DNA from: Pseudogemmobacter lacusdianii
Lineage (GTDB): Bacteria > Pseudomonadota > Alphaproteobacteria > Rhodobacterales > Rhodobacteraceae
Assembly: GCF_030848395.1 (NCBI RefSeq)
Contig: NZ_JAVDBT010000006.1
Location: 124,001-188,000, forward strand
DNA: 64,000 nt
Direction of reading: 5' to 3'
This document shows, in pieces, positions 52,726 through 60,689 of the stretch; position 1 is the first letter of the stretch; the number at the start of each line of letters is the position of its first letter. The translations under genes were made by a program, and so were the position numbers. Under the pieces are notes generated by a model, which had not been told where the DNA came from, made no database searches, and saw nothing but the letters and a program-made list of their open reading frames with translations.

Positions 52726-54230
52726 GCCGCCGCCCCGAACGCAGCCGCCAAGCGGCGGTGCAGCAACGCCCCTTTGGCCAAGTGCCGAGGCATATTGGCC
52801 CGGTGGAGGCGATCAGCGCCGATCAGGTTGAGGCGATCCATCAGGCCGCGCTGACCGTCCTGCGCGATACCGGCATGCGGGTGCTGGAGGATGGCGCGCG
52901 CGATCGCTTCCGTGACGCGGGGGGGAAGGTCGACGGACAGATGGTCCGTTTCGACCCAGAGATGGTGGAGGAACACCTTAAAACCGTGCCCGCGCGGTTT
53001 ACGCTGGCCGCCCGTAACCCATTGCACAATTTGACTTTAGGTGGCGCGGATACGGTTTTTGCCTCGGTCGGCGGGCCGGCCTATGTGATGGATCTTCAGC
53101 GCGGGCGGCGCGAAGGGACGCTCTCGGAGATGGAGGATTACCTGCGTTTGGTGCAGGTTTTGAACGTCATCCAGCAAGAGGGTGGCGGGCCGTTTGAGCC
53201 GATGGAATTGCCGGCGCATACGCGGCATCTCGACATCTATTCCTCGCAGATCCGGCTTCTGGATAAGAACTGGCAGACCCAGACTCTGGGCCGCCGCCGC
53301 ACGCTTGATGGGCTTGAGGCGGCCCAGCTTGGCATGGGGCAAAGCCTTGAATATATGGCAGAAAACCCCTGCCTTTTGGGCATCATCAACACCAATTCCC
53401 CGCTGCAATTGGACATCCCGATGTGCGAGGGACTGATCACAATGGCCGAGCATGGGCAGGTCAATGTGATCACGCCTTTCACCCTGTCGGGGGCGATGGC
53501 GCCGGTGTCTTTGGCGGGGGCTTTGGTCCTGCAACATGCCGAGGCTTTGGCGGGGATTATCCTGACGCAAATCGTGCGGCCCGGGGTGCCGGTGATGTAT
53601 GGCGGCTTCACCTCAAACGTCGATATGCTCTCGGGCTCGCCTGCTTTTGGCACTCCGGAATATTCCATCTGTTCAATGGCTTCTGGGCAGCTTGCCCGTC
53701 GGATTGGGGTGCCGTTCCGGTCTTCCAACGTGACTTCGGCCAATGCGGTGGATGCGCAGGCGGCTTATGAGAGCATGATGTCGCTTTGGGGCGTGATGCT
53801 GGGCGGCGCGCATCTCGTCAACCATGCGGCGGGCTGGATGCATGGCGGGCTAACCGCCAGTTTTGAAAAACTTATTCTCGACGCCGAGATGCTGCAAATG
53901 CTGCAAGCTATGCAGCAGCCCGTCTCGACCGATCCGAGCGAATTGGCGCTTCAGGCGATTGCCGAGGTTGGCCCCGGCGGGCATTTCTTCGGGACTTCTC
54001 ATACACTTGAGCGCTACCGCGAGGCCTTCCATAAGCCGCTGATCTCGGACTGGACGGCGCATGAGGCTTGGAAGGCGGGCGGCAGTTTGGGAACGGTGGA
54101 GCGTGCCTCGGCGCTTTGGCCAAAGCTTCTGGCGGAATACCAAGAGCCGAAATTGCCTGAGGATCGGGCGGAAGAATTGGCCGCTTGGGTGACAAAACGC
54201 AAAGCCGAAGGTGGCGCGCCGATGAACTGA
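52722..54230 (+). CDS. MttB-family (COG5598) methyltransferase without pyrrolysine
   Basis: 502 residues with no in-frame stop, so no pyrrolysine. The TIM-barrel MttB fold shows FASVGGPAYVMDLQRGRREG, LGIINTNSPLQLD, MYGGFTSNVDMLSGSPAFG and GPGGHFFGTSHTLE. Family members demethylate quaternary amines such as glycine betaine, proline betaine or carnitine and pass the methyl to a corrinoid protein. No corrinoid-binding gene is seen in this window, so the acceptor is unknown. ATGA overlap with the upstream flavoprotein shows the two are made together. Confidence 0.9.
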   Translation: MSRRPERSRQAAVQQRPFGQVPRHIGPVEAISADQVEAIHQAALTVLRDTGMRVLEDGARDRFRDAGGKVDGQMVRFDPEMVEEHLKTVPARFTLAARNPLHNLTLGGADTVFASVGGPAYVMDLQRGRREGTLSEMEDYLRLVQVLNVIQQEGGGPFEPMELPAHTRHLDIYSSQIRLLDKNWQTQTLGRRRTLDGLEAAQLGMGQSLEYMAENPCLLGIINTNSPLQLDIPMCEGLITMAEHGQVNVITPFTLSGAMAPVSLAGALVLQHAEALAGIILTQIVRPGVPVMYGGFTSNVDMLSGSPAFGTPEYSICSMASGQLARRIGVPFRSSNVTSANAVDAQAAYESMMSLWGVMLGGAHLVNHAAGWMHGGLTASFEKLILDAEMLQMLQAMQQPVSTDPSELALQAIAEVGPGGHFFGTSHTLERYREAFHKPLISDWTAHEAWKAGGSLGTVERASALWPKLLAEYQEPKLPEDRAEELAAWVTKRKAEGGAPMN

Positions 54231-54268
54231 CCTCGGCTCGGTTAACCTTCGGAAAAGGCCCGAAAATC

Positions 54269-54310
54269 TACGTATGGTTTTGGGCTGTTTTACGTATGGT
54301 TTACGTATGG
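54269..54310. repeat. Three direct TACGTATGG repeats
   Basis: TACGTATGG occurs at 54269-54277, 54291-54299 and 54302-54310, with start-to-start distances of 22 and 11 bases (two and one helical turns). They lie in the 129-base gap between two convergent stops. Confidence 0.75.
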
Positions 54311-54359
54311 CTTTGGTCGGGCTTTTTGCGCTTCACCCAATGGTTAACGGTAGGGCGGC

Positions 54360-55199
54360 TTATTTGCCGCCGCCCGCCGTCTCGGACCCGCCGCGGGTCA
54401 GGTAATAGGCGATCAGGATCGGTAGGAAGGTCGCGGCAAAGACCACAATGGCGACCACATTGGTCACTGGGCGCTGCCTTGGCCGGATCAGCTCATTATA
54501 CATCCAGATCGGCAGGGTGCTTTGCTGGCCTGCGGTGAAGGTGGTGACGATCACCTCATCAAAGCTGAGCGCGAAGGCGAGCATCCCCCCGGCCAAGAGC
54601 GCCGAGCCGAGGTTGGGCAGCAGCACATAGCGGAAGGTCTGGAAGGCATTGGCGCCAAGATCGGCCGAGGCCTCCATGATGCCACCGGACAGGCGGCGCA
54701 TCCGGGCGACGGCGTTGTTATAGACGATGACGATGCAGAAGGTGGCATGGCCAAGGATGATCGTCCAAGTGCTGAACGGGATCTCCATCACGCCGAAGGC
54801 CGAGCGCAGCGACATGCCGGTGATGACGCCGGGCAGAGCGATGGGCAGGATGACCAGAAGCGAGAGTTGCTCGCGGCCGAAGAATTTGGCGCGCGACATG
54901 GCGGCGGCGACGAGCGTGCCGAGGATGATGGCAAGGATCGTGGCGACGCTGGCAACCTTGAGCGAGAGCCACAAGGGCGGCCAGATATCGGCGCGGTTCC
55001 AAGCGACGCCGAACCACTGGGTGGTGAGGCCGGGCGGCGGGAATTGATAGGTCTTCTCCTCGGTCGTGAAGGCATAAAGGAAGATCAGCAGGATCGGCAG
55101 GTGCAGGAACAAAAGCCCCGCGAAGGCGGCGGCTTTGAGGCCAAGCGAGGCGCGCGGGCCAGAGAGTCTGGGGTCAGAGAGGCTGAGGTCAGAGCGCAT
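54360..55199 (-). CDS. Polyamine-type ABC transporter permease (PotC-like)
   Basis: 279 residues with about six membrane helices. The first helix LLFLHLPILLIFLYAFTTEE and motif EASADLGANAFQTFRYVLLPNLGSALLAG (EAA loop) are typical of PotC/PotI permeases. ITGMSLRSAFGV and FSFDEVIVTTFTAG-like segments follow the family. Its start overlaps the PotB-like gene end by 11 bases. Last gene of the importer operon, converging on the MttB gene. Confidence 0.9.
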   Translation of the reverse strand: MRSDLSLSDPRLSGPRASLGLKAAAFAGLLFLHLPILLIFLYAFTTEEKTYQFPPPGLTTQWFGVAWNRADIWPPLWLSLKVASVATILAIILGTLVAAAMSRAKFFGREQLSLLVILPIALPGVITGMSLRSAFGVMEIPFSTWTIILGHATFCIVIVYNNAVARMRRLSGGIMEASADLGANAFQTFRYVLLPNLGSALLAGGMLAFALSFDEVIVTTFTAGQQSTLPIWMYNELIRPRQRPVTNVVAIVVFAATFLPILIAYYLTRGGSETAGGGK

Positions 55200-56124
55200 C
55201 GAAAGCCCCCGCCCGTTTGGCCAAAGCCAGATAGATCAGCATGATCAGGATCGGCACCACGGCGAAAGCGGCGGCGAGCGGGATATTCCCGGCGGTGCCT
55301 TGCAGCTGATAGACCGCCATGCCGATGGAATTGGCCGAATTGCCAATGATTTGCGGGATAATGTAATCGCCCAAAGTCAGCGAGAAGGTGAAGATCGAGC
55401 CTGCGATCACGCCGGGCATCGCAAGCGGCAGGATCACGGTGCGGAAGGTTTGGGCCGAGGTGGCGCCAAGGTCGCTGGAGGCTTCCAGCATCGAGGTCGG
55501 CACACGCTCAAGCGCGGCCTGCATTGGCAGGATCATATAGGGCAGCCAGACATAGACGAAGACCATGAAGGTGCCTGCCGGAGAGGTGGAGAGGGAGGAG
55601 CTTTCCAGACCCGGTATCGAGAGGATCCCGTTGATGATCCATGATGTATGCGTGCCCTCGGCCGCCCAAGTGAGGATACCCTCTTTGGCGAGGATCAGCT
55701 TCCACGCGTAGACTTTGACGAGATAGCTCGACCACAGGGGCAGCATGATGCCGAGGTAGAAGGCAGCTTTCCATGCGCCTTTGGCGTAGCGGGCGGCGAA
55801 ATAGGCGATGGGGAAGGCAAGGATCGCCGAGGTCAGGGTGACGGCACCGGCCATCAGCACGGTGCGGCGGATGATGTCGAGGTTTTGCGCCCGAAAAAGC
55901 TCGGCATAGGTTTTGAGGGTGAATTCCTCTTTCACCACGCCGGAAAATTCATCGATGGAATAGAAGCTTTGCAGCAGGAGGGCGGCGAGGGAGCCAAGAT
56001 AGACCACCCCCAGCCAGAGAAGCGGCGGGGTGATGAGGAGGAGCAGCAGCAGCCCCGGGCGGCGCCAAAAGAGTGCGGTGAGCTTATCGGCCCAGCCACG
56101 GGCGGGGAGGATCGCGCCTTTCAT
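55189..56124 (-). CDS. Polyamine-type ABC transporter permease (PotB-like)
   Basis: 311 residues with about six membrane helices. The N-terminal helix is LLLLLITPPLLWLGVVYLGS, and the EAA loop EASSDLGATSAQTFRTVILPLAMPGVIAGS and TFSLTLGDYIIPQIIG are the PotB signature. The ATG at 56124 is chosen because the longer reading to 56199 enters the repeat element. The ATPase gene lies 175 bases upstream. Confidence 0.91.
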   Translation of the reverse strand: MKGAILPARGWADKLTALFWRRPGLLLLLLITPPLLWLGVVYLGSLAALLLQSFYSIDEFSGVVKEEFTLKTYAELFRAQNLDIIRRTVLMAGAVTLTSAILAFPIAYFAARYAKGAWKAAFYLGIMLPLWSSYLVKVYAWKLILAKEGILTWAAEGTHTSWIINGILSIPGLESSSLSTSPAGTFMVFVYVWLPYMILPMQAALERVPTSMLEASSDLGATSAQTFRTVILPLAMPGVIAGSIFTFSLTLGDYIIPQIIGNSANSIGMAVYQLQGTAGNIPLAAAFAVVPILIMLIYLALAKRAGAFDAL

Positions 56125-56150
56125 GCGTGGGTCCTCTGTGTTCGACCGCC

Positions 56151-56266
56151 GGGGGCCAGCCCCGCCGCCGATTGGTTCTCGAACCAATGGCGAACGCAAT
56201 CGGCAGCCCCCGGAGTATTTCGGTCAAGATGAAAGCGGAACGTGGTTTTCATCTTGATATAAATAC
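56151..56266 (+). repeat. Dispersed palindromic intergenic element, copy 2
   Basis: The element begins GGGGGCCAGCCCC, continues with the inverted repeat ATTGGTTC-TC-GAACCAAT (56171-56188), then CCCCCGGAGTATTT, and ends in a long stem: GTATTT..TCAAGATGAAA (56215-56234) pairs with TTTCATCTTGA..AAATAC (56247-56266). The ends are shared with the element at 9045-9100 in reverse orientation. It splits the ATPase and permease genes of this operon. Confidence 0.65.
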
Positions 56267-56299
56267 TCACAGCAACGCGAGTCCGGGGCGCAGCGATGG

Positions 56300-57298
56300 T
56301 CATGCGCCCTCCATCAGATGCAGAGCTTTGGGGTCGAAGCGCAGCGAGCGGGTGTCTCCGATCGCGGGTACGGGTTGGCCGCTCGGCAGGAGGGCGGCGA
56401 TTTCGGTGCCTTGGGCGGTGAGGAGGATGCGAGTGGCGGCACCGAGATAGCGCAGGCCGGTGACTTGGCCGCTGATCTGGCCCTCGGGGCTCCCGGGTTC
56501 CACCAATTGCACCGATTCGGGACGGAGTGAGGACCATTGCGCGGGGCCGCCGAGGCTTTGGGTCAGGGCGGGCGGCAGGACGTTGGAGGAGCCGACGAAA
56601 TCAGCGACGAAGCGGCTGGAGGGTCGGTCGTAAATTTCTTGCGGGCTGCCGACTTGCGCGATGCGGCCTTGGTTGAAGACCGCAAGGTGATCGGCCATCG
56701 ACAAAGCCTCGTGCTGGTCGTGGGTGACGAAGACGAAGGTGAGGCCAAGTTTGGCTTGCAGGGCTTTAAGCTCATCCTGCATCGCCTCGCGCAGTTTGAG
56801 ATCGAGGGCGCCAAGGGGTTCATCCAGCAAGAGGACGCGGGGTTCGTTGACCAAGGCGCGGGCCAGCGCCACGCGTTGGCGTTGGCCGCCGGAGAGTTGT
56901 GCGGGTTTGCGGTCGCCGTAGCCTTCGAGTTTGACCAAAGCCAGCATCTCTTCGGCGCGGGCGTGGCGGGCGGTGCGGGACATGCCTTTGACCATCAGCC
57001 CATAGGCGACATTGTCGCGGACGTTGAGATGGGGGAACAAGGCATAATCTTGGAAGACCGTGTTGACCGCGCGCAGATGCGGGGGGATGCGGCTCACATC
57101 CTCGCCAAAGATGCGGATCTCGCCGGTGGTGGGTTGCTCAAAGCCCGAGATCAGCCGCAGGCAGGTGGTTTTGCCGGAGCCAGAGGGGCCGAGCATGGCG
57201 AAGAACGCGCCTTCGGGCACGGTGAGATCGACCCCGTCCACGGCTTTGGTGCTGCCGAAGTGACGGGAGACATTGGAAAACGTGACGGCTGCGGTCAT
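56300..57298 (-). CDS. Polyamine-type ABC transporter ATP-binding protein (PotA-like)
   Basis: 332 residues. Walker A GPSGSGKTTCLRLI, Q-loop NTVFQDYALFPHL, signature LSGGQRQRVALARAL and Walker B VLLLDEPLGALD are intact. A C-terminal TOBE domain (from about 260) with LRPESVQLV is present, as in PotA/FbpC. The ATG at 57298 (MTAAVTFSNVSRHFG) is the family start, so the 57355 extension is rejected. A stem-loop separates it from the binding-protein gene. Confidence 0.93.
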   Translation of the reverse strand: MTAAVTFSNVSRHFGSTKAVDGVDLTVPEGAFFAMLGPSGSGKTTCLRLISGFEQPTTGEIRIFGEDVSRIPPHLRAVNTVFQDYALFPHLNVRDNVAYGLMVKGMSRTARHARAEEMLALVKLEGYGDRKPAQLSGGQRQRVALARALVNEPRVLLLDEPLGALDLKLREAMQDELKALQAKLGLTFVFVTHDQHEALSMADHLAVFNQGRIAQVGSPQEIYDRPSSRFVADFVGSSNVLPPALTQSLGGPAQWSSLRPESVQLVEPGSPEGQISGQVTGLRYLGAATRILLTAQGTEIAALLPSGQPVPAIGDTRSLRFDPKALHLMEGA

Positions 57299-57333
57299 CT
57301 GCGGGTCCGGGGATTGGGGCCTTGGCCGAAGGG

Positions 57334-57360
57334 GCAGGATGGACGCGCGGCCCATCCTGC
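57334..57360 (-). other. Intercistronic stem-loop after the polyamine-type binding protein gene
   Basis: GCAGGATGG pairs with CCATCCTGC over a nine-base loop, 13 bases past the binding-protein stop. No U-run follows on the minus strand. Its position matches the stem at 45108 in the other importer operon. Confidence 0.6.
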
Positions 57361-57372
57361 AAGCTCAAGCGA

Positions 57373-58530
57373 TCAGCGCCCGCCGATCACGCCGATGTAG
57401 TCAGAGACCCAGCGGTAATAGGGCACGCAAGCGCCCTCGCCTTGGGCGCAATTCGAGACCGGGGTGGTCCAGAAGCGGATTTTCTCAAAGTCATCCATGC
57501 CATTGGCGGTGCAGCTTTCCGCCGTCGATTTGCCCGAGCCATCGGTGCAGGCCGCGGGCACCGATGGGTTGGCGCCGAACCAGACCGCAAGGTCAGATTG
57601 CAGGTTCGAGGACAAAGAATGCTCCATCCACATATAGGCGCAGTTGGGGTTCTTTGAATCGACATGCAGCATCGAGGTATCTGCCCAGCCGGTGGCGCCC
57701 TCTTGCGGGATCACCGAGGCGATCGGCTGGCCGTCGGCTTGCAGAAGGTTGCGCTGGAAGGGCCAAGAGCCCGAGGCGACCACGCCTTCATTCTTGAAGT
57801 CGTCAATCTGGATGAAGGCGTCATGCCAATAGCGGCTGACGATCTGGCGCTGGCCGCGCAGCAGATCCAAAGCGGCGGCATATTGCTCTTCGTTCAGCTC
57901 ATAGGGTGAGGTGATGCCCAGCTCGGGCTTGTGGAACATCAGATATTGCGCGGCATCGGCAATATGGATCGGGCCGTCATAGGCCTGCACCCGGCCTTTG
58001 TTCGACTGGCCATCGGGCAGGTTTTGCTCTTCGAAGACGATGTTCCAGGAGGTGGGCGGCTCTTTGAAGGTCTCGGTGTTATAGACCAGCACGTTGGGGC
58101 CCCACATATAGGGCACGCCGTAATGCACGCCGTCGACCGTGTGCCAGACCGCATCTTTCAGCCGGTCATCGACATTCTTCCACGAGGGCACAAGGTCGAC
58201 GTTGATCGGCTGCACCCGGCCGCCGGCGACCAGCCGCAGGGAGGCATCGCCCGAGGCGGTGACGATGTCGAAGCCGCCTTCATTCATCAGCGCCACCATC
58301 TCATCCGAGGTGGCGGCGACTTTGACATTGACCTTGCAGCCTGAGCTTTCTTCAAACTTGGTCACCCAGTCAAAACCGGGATCGGTCTCGCCGCGCTCAA
58401 CATAGCCCGCCCAAGCGACGATGTTCAGCTGGCCTTCACCGGCGCCGAGTTCGGTGACCTGCGCCAGCGCCGGGACGATCCCGGTCACCAGTGCCAGCGC
58501 CGTGGTGGCAAGCAGCTTAAATGATGTCAT
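57373..58530 (-). CDS. Polyamine-type ABC transporter substrate-binding protein
   Basis: 385 residues with a signal peptide (LLATTALALVTGIVPALAQ), so periplasmic. Family 1/PotD-like: LNIVAWAGYVERGETDPGFD, CKVNVKVAATSDEMVALM and VPYMWGPNVLVYNTETF are typical of spermidine/putrescine-binding proteins. The C-terminal part has several cysteines (ACTDG, ESCTANG, NCAQGEGACVP) that may form disulfides. The ligand is not certain and could be an amine other than polyamine. A GGGGAG Shine-Dalgarno precedes the ATG at 58530. Confidence 0.9.
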   Translation of the reverse strand: MTSFKLLATTALALVTGIVPALAQVTELGAGEGQLNIVAWAGYVERGETDPGFDWVTKFEESSGCKVNVKVAATSDEMVALMNEGGFDIVTASGDASLRLVAGGRVQPINVDLVPSWKNVDDRLKDAVWHTVDGVHYGVPYMWGPNVLVYNTETFKEPPTSWNIVFEEQNLPDGQSNKGRVQAYDGPIHIADAAQYLMFHKPELGITSPYELNEEQYAAALDLLRGQRQIVSRYWHDAFIQIDDFKNEGVVASGSWPFQRNLLQADGQPIASVIPQEGATGWADTSMLHVDSKNPNCAYMWMEHSLSSNLQSDLAVWFGANPSVPAACTDGSGKSTAESCTANGMDDFEKIRFWTTPVSNCAQGEGACVPYYRWVSDYIGVIGGR

Positions 58531-58597
58531 GGCAAACTCCCCATTGATCCCTCGGGCGGCTATGGCCGCACGGACGCCGGTTTTTCCGGTCATGGGA

Positions 58598-58618
58598 AAA
58601 AGCCTAGGTCAGGCTTTT
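58598..58618. promoter_or_regulatory. Inverted repeat upstream of the polyamine-type transporter operon
   Basis: AAAAGCCT-AGGTC-AGGCTTTT has eight-base perfect arms and lies 68-88 bases upstream of the binding-protein start. It could be an operator or, as RNA, a leader stem. The 238-base gap holding it also contains the promoters of this operon and of the divergent CAP gene. Confidence 0.45.
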
Positions 58619-58768
58619 CATTTCGCAAAGCTAAATCATTAAGCCGTTTCTGGCCGCCATAGTTCACGCTTTACCGCGCGAGCCGCGCAGAGAAACCGGT
58701 GAAAAACGAACATCCTTTGGCAGAGGTGTCGTGCTAAATTGTAGGTATCCTTGGATGGAGAGACTGGC

Positions 58769-59242
58769 ATGCGCCTGCCTGGCCCTGCGATACTTGCAAG
58801 CTTTTTCTATGCATTTTCAACGCTTGGCGCTTTGGCCTGTGCGCGGCCCAACGATGCCGCCCAGATCGTGACCGAAGTGATGCAATGGGTGAATGCTGAG
58901 CGATCTGCGCGTGGCTTGTCATCGTTGAGGTCTTCAGCGCAGCTGGCCTCGGCCGCGCAGGCGCATGCCTGCGATATGGCCCGGCGCGGGTATTTTGACC
59001 ATGAAGGCAAAGGGGGCCCTAGCTTTTCACGCCGGGTGAAGGCCTCGGGCTACCGGGTCGGCACGGCGGTGGAAAATATCGCCAGCAGCACCCAGCACAA
59101 CGCGCAGGTTCCCCAAAGGCTTTGGCGCAACTCGCCGGGGCATTGGGAGAATGTGCTGGACCCAAGGTTGCGCGATATGGGCGTGGCCGTGGCCCTTTCG
59201 GGCAACAAGCTGCTTTTCGTCTATGTCGGCGGCGCGAATTAG
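58769..59242 (+). CDS. Secreted CAP-domain (SCP/YkwD-like) protein
   Basis: 157 residues. A signal peptide (GPAILASFFYAFSTLGALAC) leads into a CAP domain: VNAERSARGLSSLRSSAQLA, ACDMARRGYFDHEGKGGPSF (H and E of the cavity) and ENIASSTQHNAQVPQRLWRNSPGHWENVLDP, which is the CAP1/CAP2 region. The role of bacterial CAP proteins is unclear. The ATG at 58769 follows GGAGAG. The TTG at 58751 is not needed. Its stop overlaps that of the convergent gene. Confidence 0.88.
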   Translation: MRLPGPAILASFFYAFSTLGALACARPNDAAQIVTEVMQWVNAERSARGLSSLRSSAQLASAAQAHACDMARRGYFDHEGKGGPSFSRRVKASGYRVGTAVENIASSTQHNAQVPQRLWRNSPGHWENVLDPRLRDMGVAVALSGNKLLFVYVGGAN

Positions 59243-60327
59243 GCGGTTTCGGGCGCTTGGCTGCGGATCTTGGCGGCCAGAAGCGCCACAAGATCCGAGC
59301 GGGTGACGATGCCGACAAGCTGGCCTTGGTCAACGATCGGCAGACTTTGCTGGCGGGTGTCGAGAAGCAGCGGCAGGATCTCGGCCAGCTGCGCCTCGGG
59401 CGGTTGAGTAACAGCGGGCTGGGCAAGGGCCGTGGCCGGTTGATCGGGGTCAGCCTCGATCAGGTCGCGGTCATGGATGAGGCCCGCGAAACCGCCCTTG
59501 GCATCGCGCAGCGGCAGGGTGTTAAAGCCGTGATGGCGGAAGGCTTGGGCCAACTCATGCGCGGTGGCCTCGGGCGGCAAGGCCACAACGTCGCGCGACA
59601 TGATATCGGCGGCGGTGAGACCGCCCAAATGGCGAGCGGTCGCCTCGGCCTCGGCCACTTCCAAAGCGCGACCAAGGTCCTCGGGACCAAGGTTGGGCGA
59701 AAGGCGCAAGCGGGTGAGGATGGTTTGCAGATCCTCGGGCCGCAGGCCAAGGCGACGGTCGGCGGTAGGATCAGCGGTGAGGTTGGGGCTTTGCACCGGG
59801 GGCTGGCGGAAGGGATAGGTGCGGCCCGAAAGCCGGTGCCAGAGGTAGCCACAGAGCACCAAGAGCGCCGCACCATCACCAACCGGAGAGAGCGCGTAGA
59901 GCAGCGAGGGCGGTGCGGCGGGGTCGGCGCTGAGCACGATCACCAAGGCGACAGCGCCGCCGGGCGGGTGCATCGAGCGACTGGCATGCATGGCAAGGAT
60001 CGCGAGCGCCACGGCAAGCCCAGCGATGGCGAGCGGCGGCAGGCTGGCGGGGAGCAACCAGAGCGCTGCAAGGGCGGCCATGGCCGAGACCACGCTGCCA
60101 ATCACCACCGACCAAGGCTGGGCGAGGGGCGAGTTCGGCACCACGCAAATCAGAAAGGCGGTGGCGCCAAAGGGGGCGATGAGCCCTGCGGCAGGCGCTC
60201 CGGGCAAATGGCCAAGGAGGAGGCCGGTGATGAGAAGGATCAGCGCGGCCCCCAAAGCGGCGCGGGCCGAATCGCCCGTTGCCGGGCGCGGCATCGCCGG
60301 GCCAAGGGCGCGCAGGACGGTCTTCAT
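59239..60327 (-). CDS. HPP-domain membrane protein with CBS pair
   Basis: 362 residues. The N-terminal HPP domain has four or five membrane helices (about 25-160) with the hallmark SRSMHPPGGAVAL. The C-terminal half is a CBS pair: ADIMSRDVVALPPEATAHEL and VDQGQLVGIVTRSDLVALLA. HPP proteins are implicated in nitrite transport in plastids, and bacterial HPP-CBS proteins are uncharacterised. A nucleotide-regulated membrane role is plausible. Its start overlaps the stop of the preceding small gene (ATGA). Confidence 0.87.
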   Translation of the reverse strand: MKTVLRALGPAMPRPATGDSARAALGAALILLITGLLLGHLPGAPAAGLIAPFGATAFLICVVPNSPLAQPWSVVIGSVVSAMAALAALWLLPASLPPLAIAGLAVALAILAMHASRSMHPPGGAVALVIVLSADPAAPPSLLYALSPVGDGAALLVLCGYLWHRLSGRTYPFRQPPVQSPNLTADPTADRRLGLRPEDLQTILTRLRLSPNLGPEDLGRALEVAEAEATARHLGGLTAADIMSRDVVALPPEATAHELAQAFRHHGFNTLPLRDAKGGFAGLIHDRDLIEADPDQPATALAQPAVTQPPEAQLAEILPLLLDTRQQSLPIVDQGQLVGIVTRSDLVALLAAKIRSQAPETA

Positions 60328-60668
60328 GGCGCGGGGGCTTTCGGCCAGATGCCGCGGTCAAGCATCACCCAGCCTTCGCCCGGCGGCGCGGGGGGCGGCG
60401 GCGCACCGGGCTCGGACACCCAAAGCTGGATATGGTCGGGCTTTTCGGGCGCGTCGCCTGCGGCCATGATCCGCCAATCAAGGTTGAAACCTTCATCCAG
60501 CAAGCCCTCGGCGTAGAAGGCGATTTCTTCGGCCTCAAGCTCTTCGGCGGGGTCATGGGGCCAGCCACTGGCCTCCCAAAACACCAGACCTTCGATCAGG
60601 GGGGAGCGGGCAGCGAGCCGGGCCAGAGGGGCGAGGAAAGTCTGCGCGGGCGAAGGGGTGGCGGCCAT
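60324..60668 (-). CDS. Hypothetical protein, unknown
   Basis: 114 residues. No recognised domain. The sequence has an acidic central helix (HDPAEELEAEEIAFYAEGLLDE) and a Pro-rich C-terminal part (GAPPPPAPPGEGWVMLDRG). It has no membrane helix or signal peptide. It lies between holA (21-base gap) and the HPP-CBS gene (four-base overlap) in one operon, which supports it being real despite no family match. Confidence 0.65.
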   Translation of the reverse strand: MAATPSPAQTFLAPLARLAARSPLIEGLVFWEASGWPHDPAEELEAEEIAFYAEGLLDEGFNLDWRIMAAGDAPEKPDHIQLWVSEPGAPPPPAPPGEGWVMLDRGIWPKAPAP

Positions 60669-60689
60669 AGGGGCGTCCTTTGGAATTGG

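Noticed and set aside
52722-54230. Possible pyrrolysine (amber) codon in the MttB gene
   Set aside because: The reading frame has no internal stop and the protein is full length, so this is a non-Pyl family member. No pyl genes are seen.
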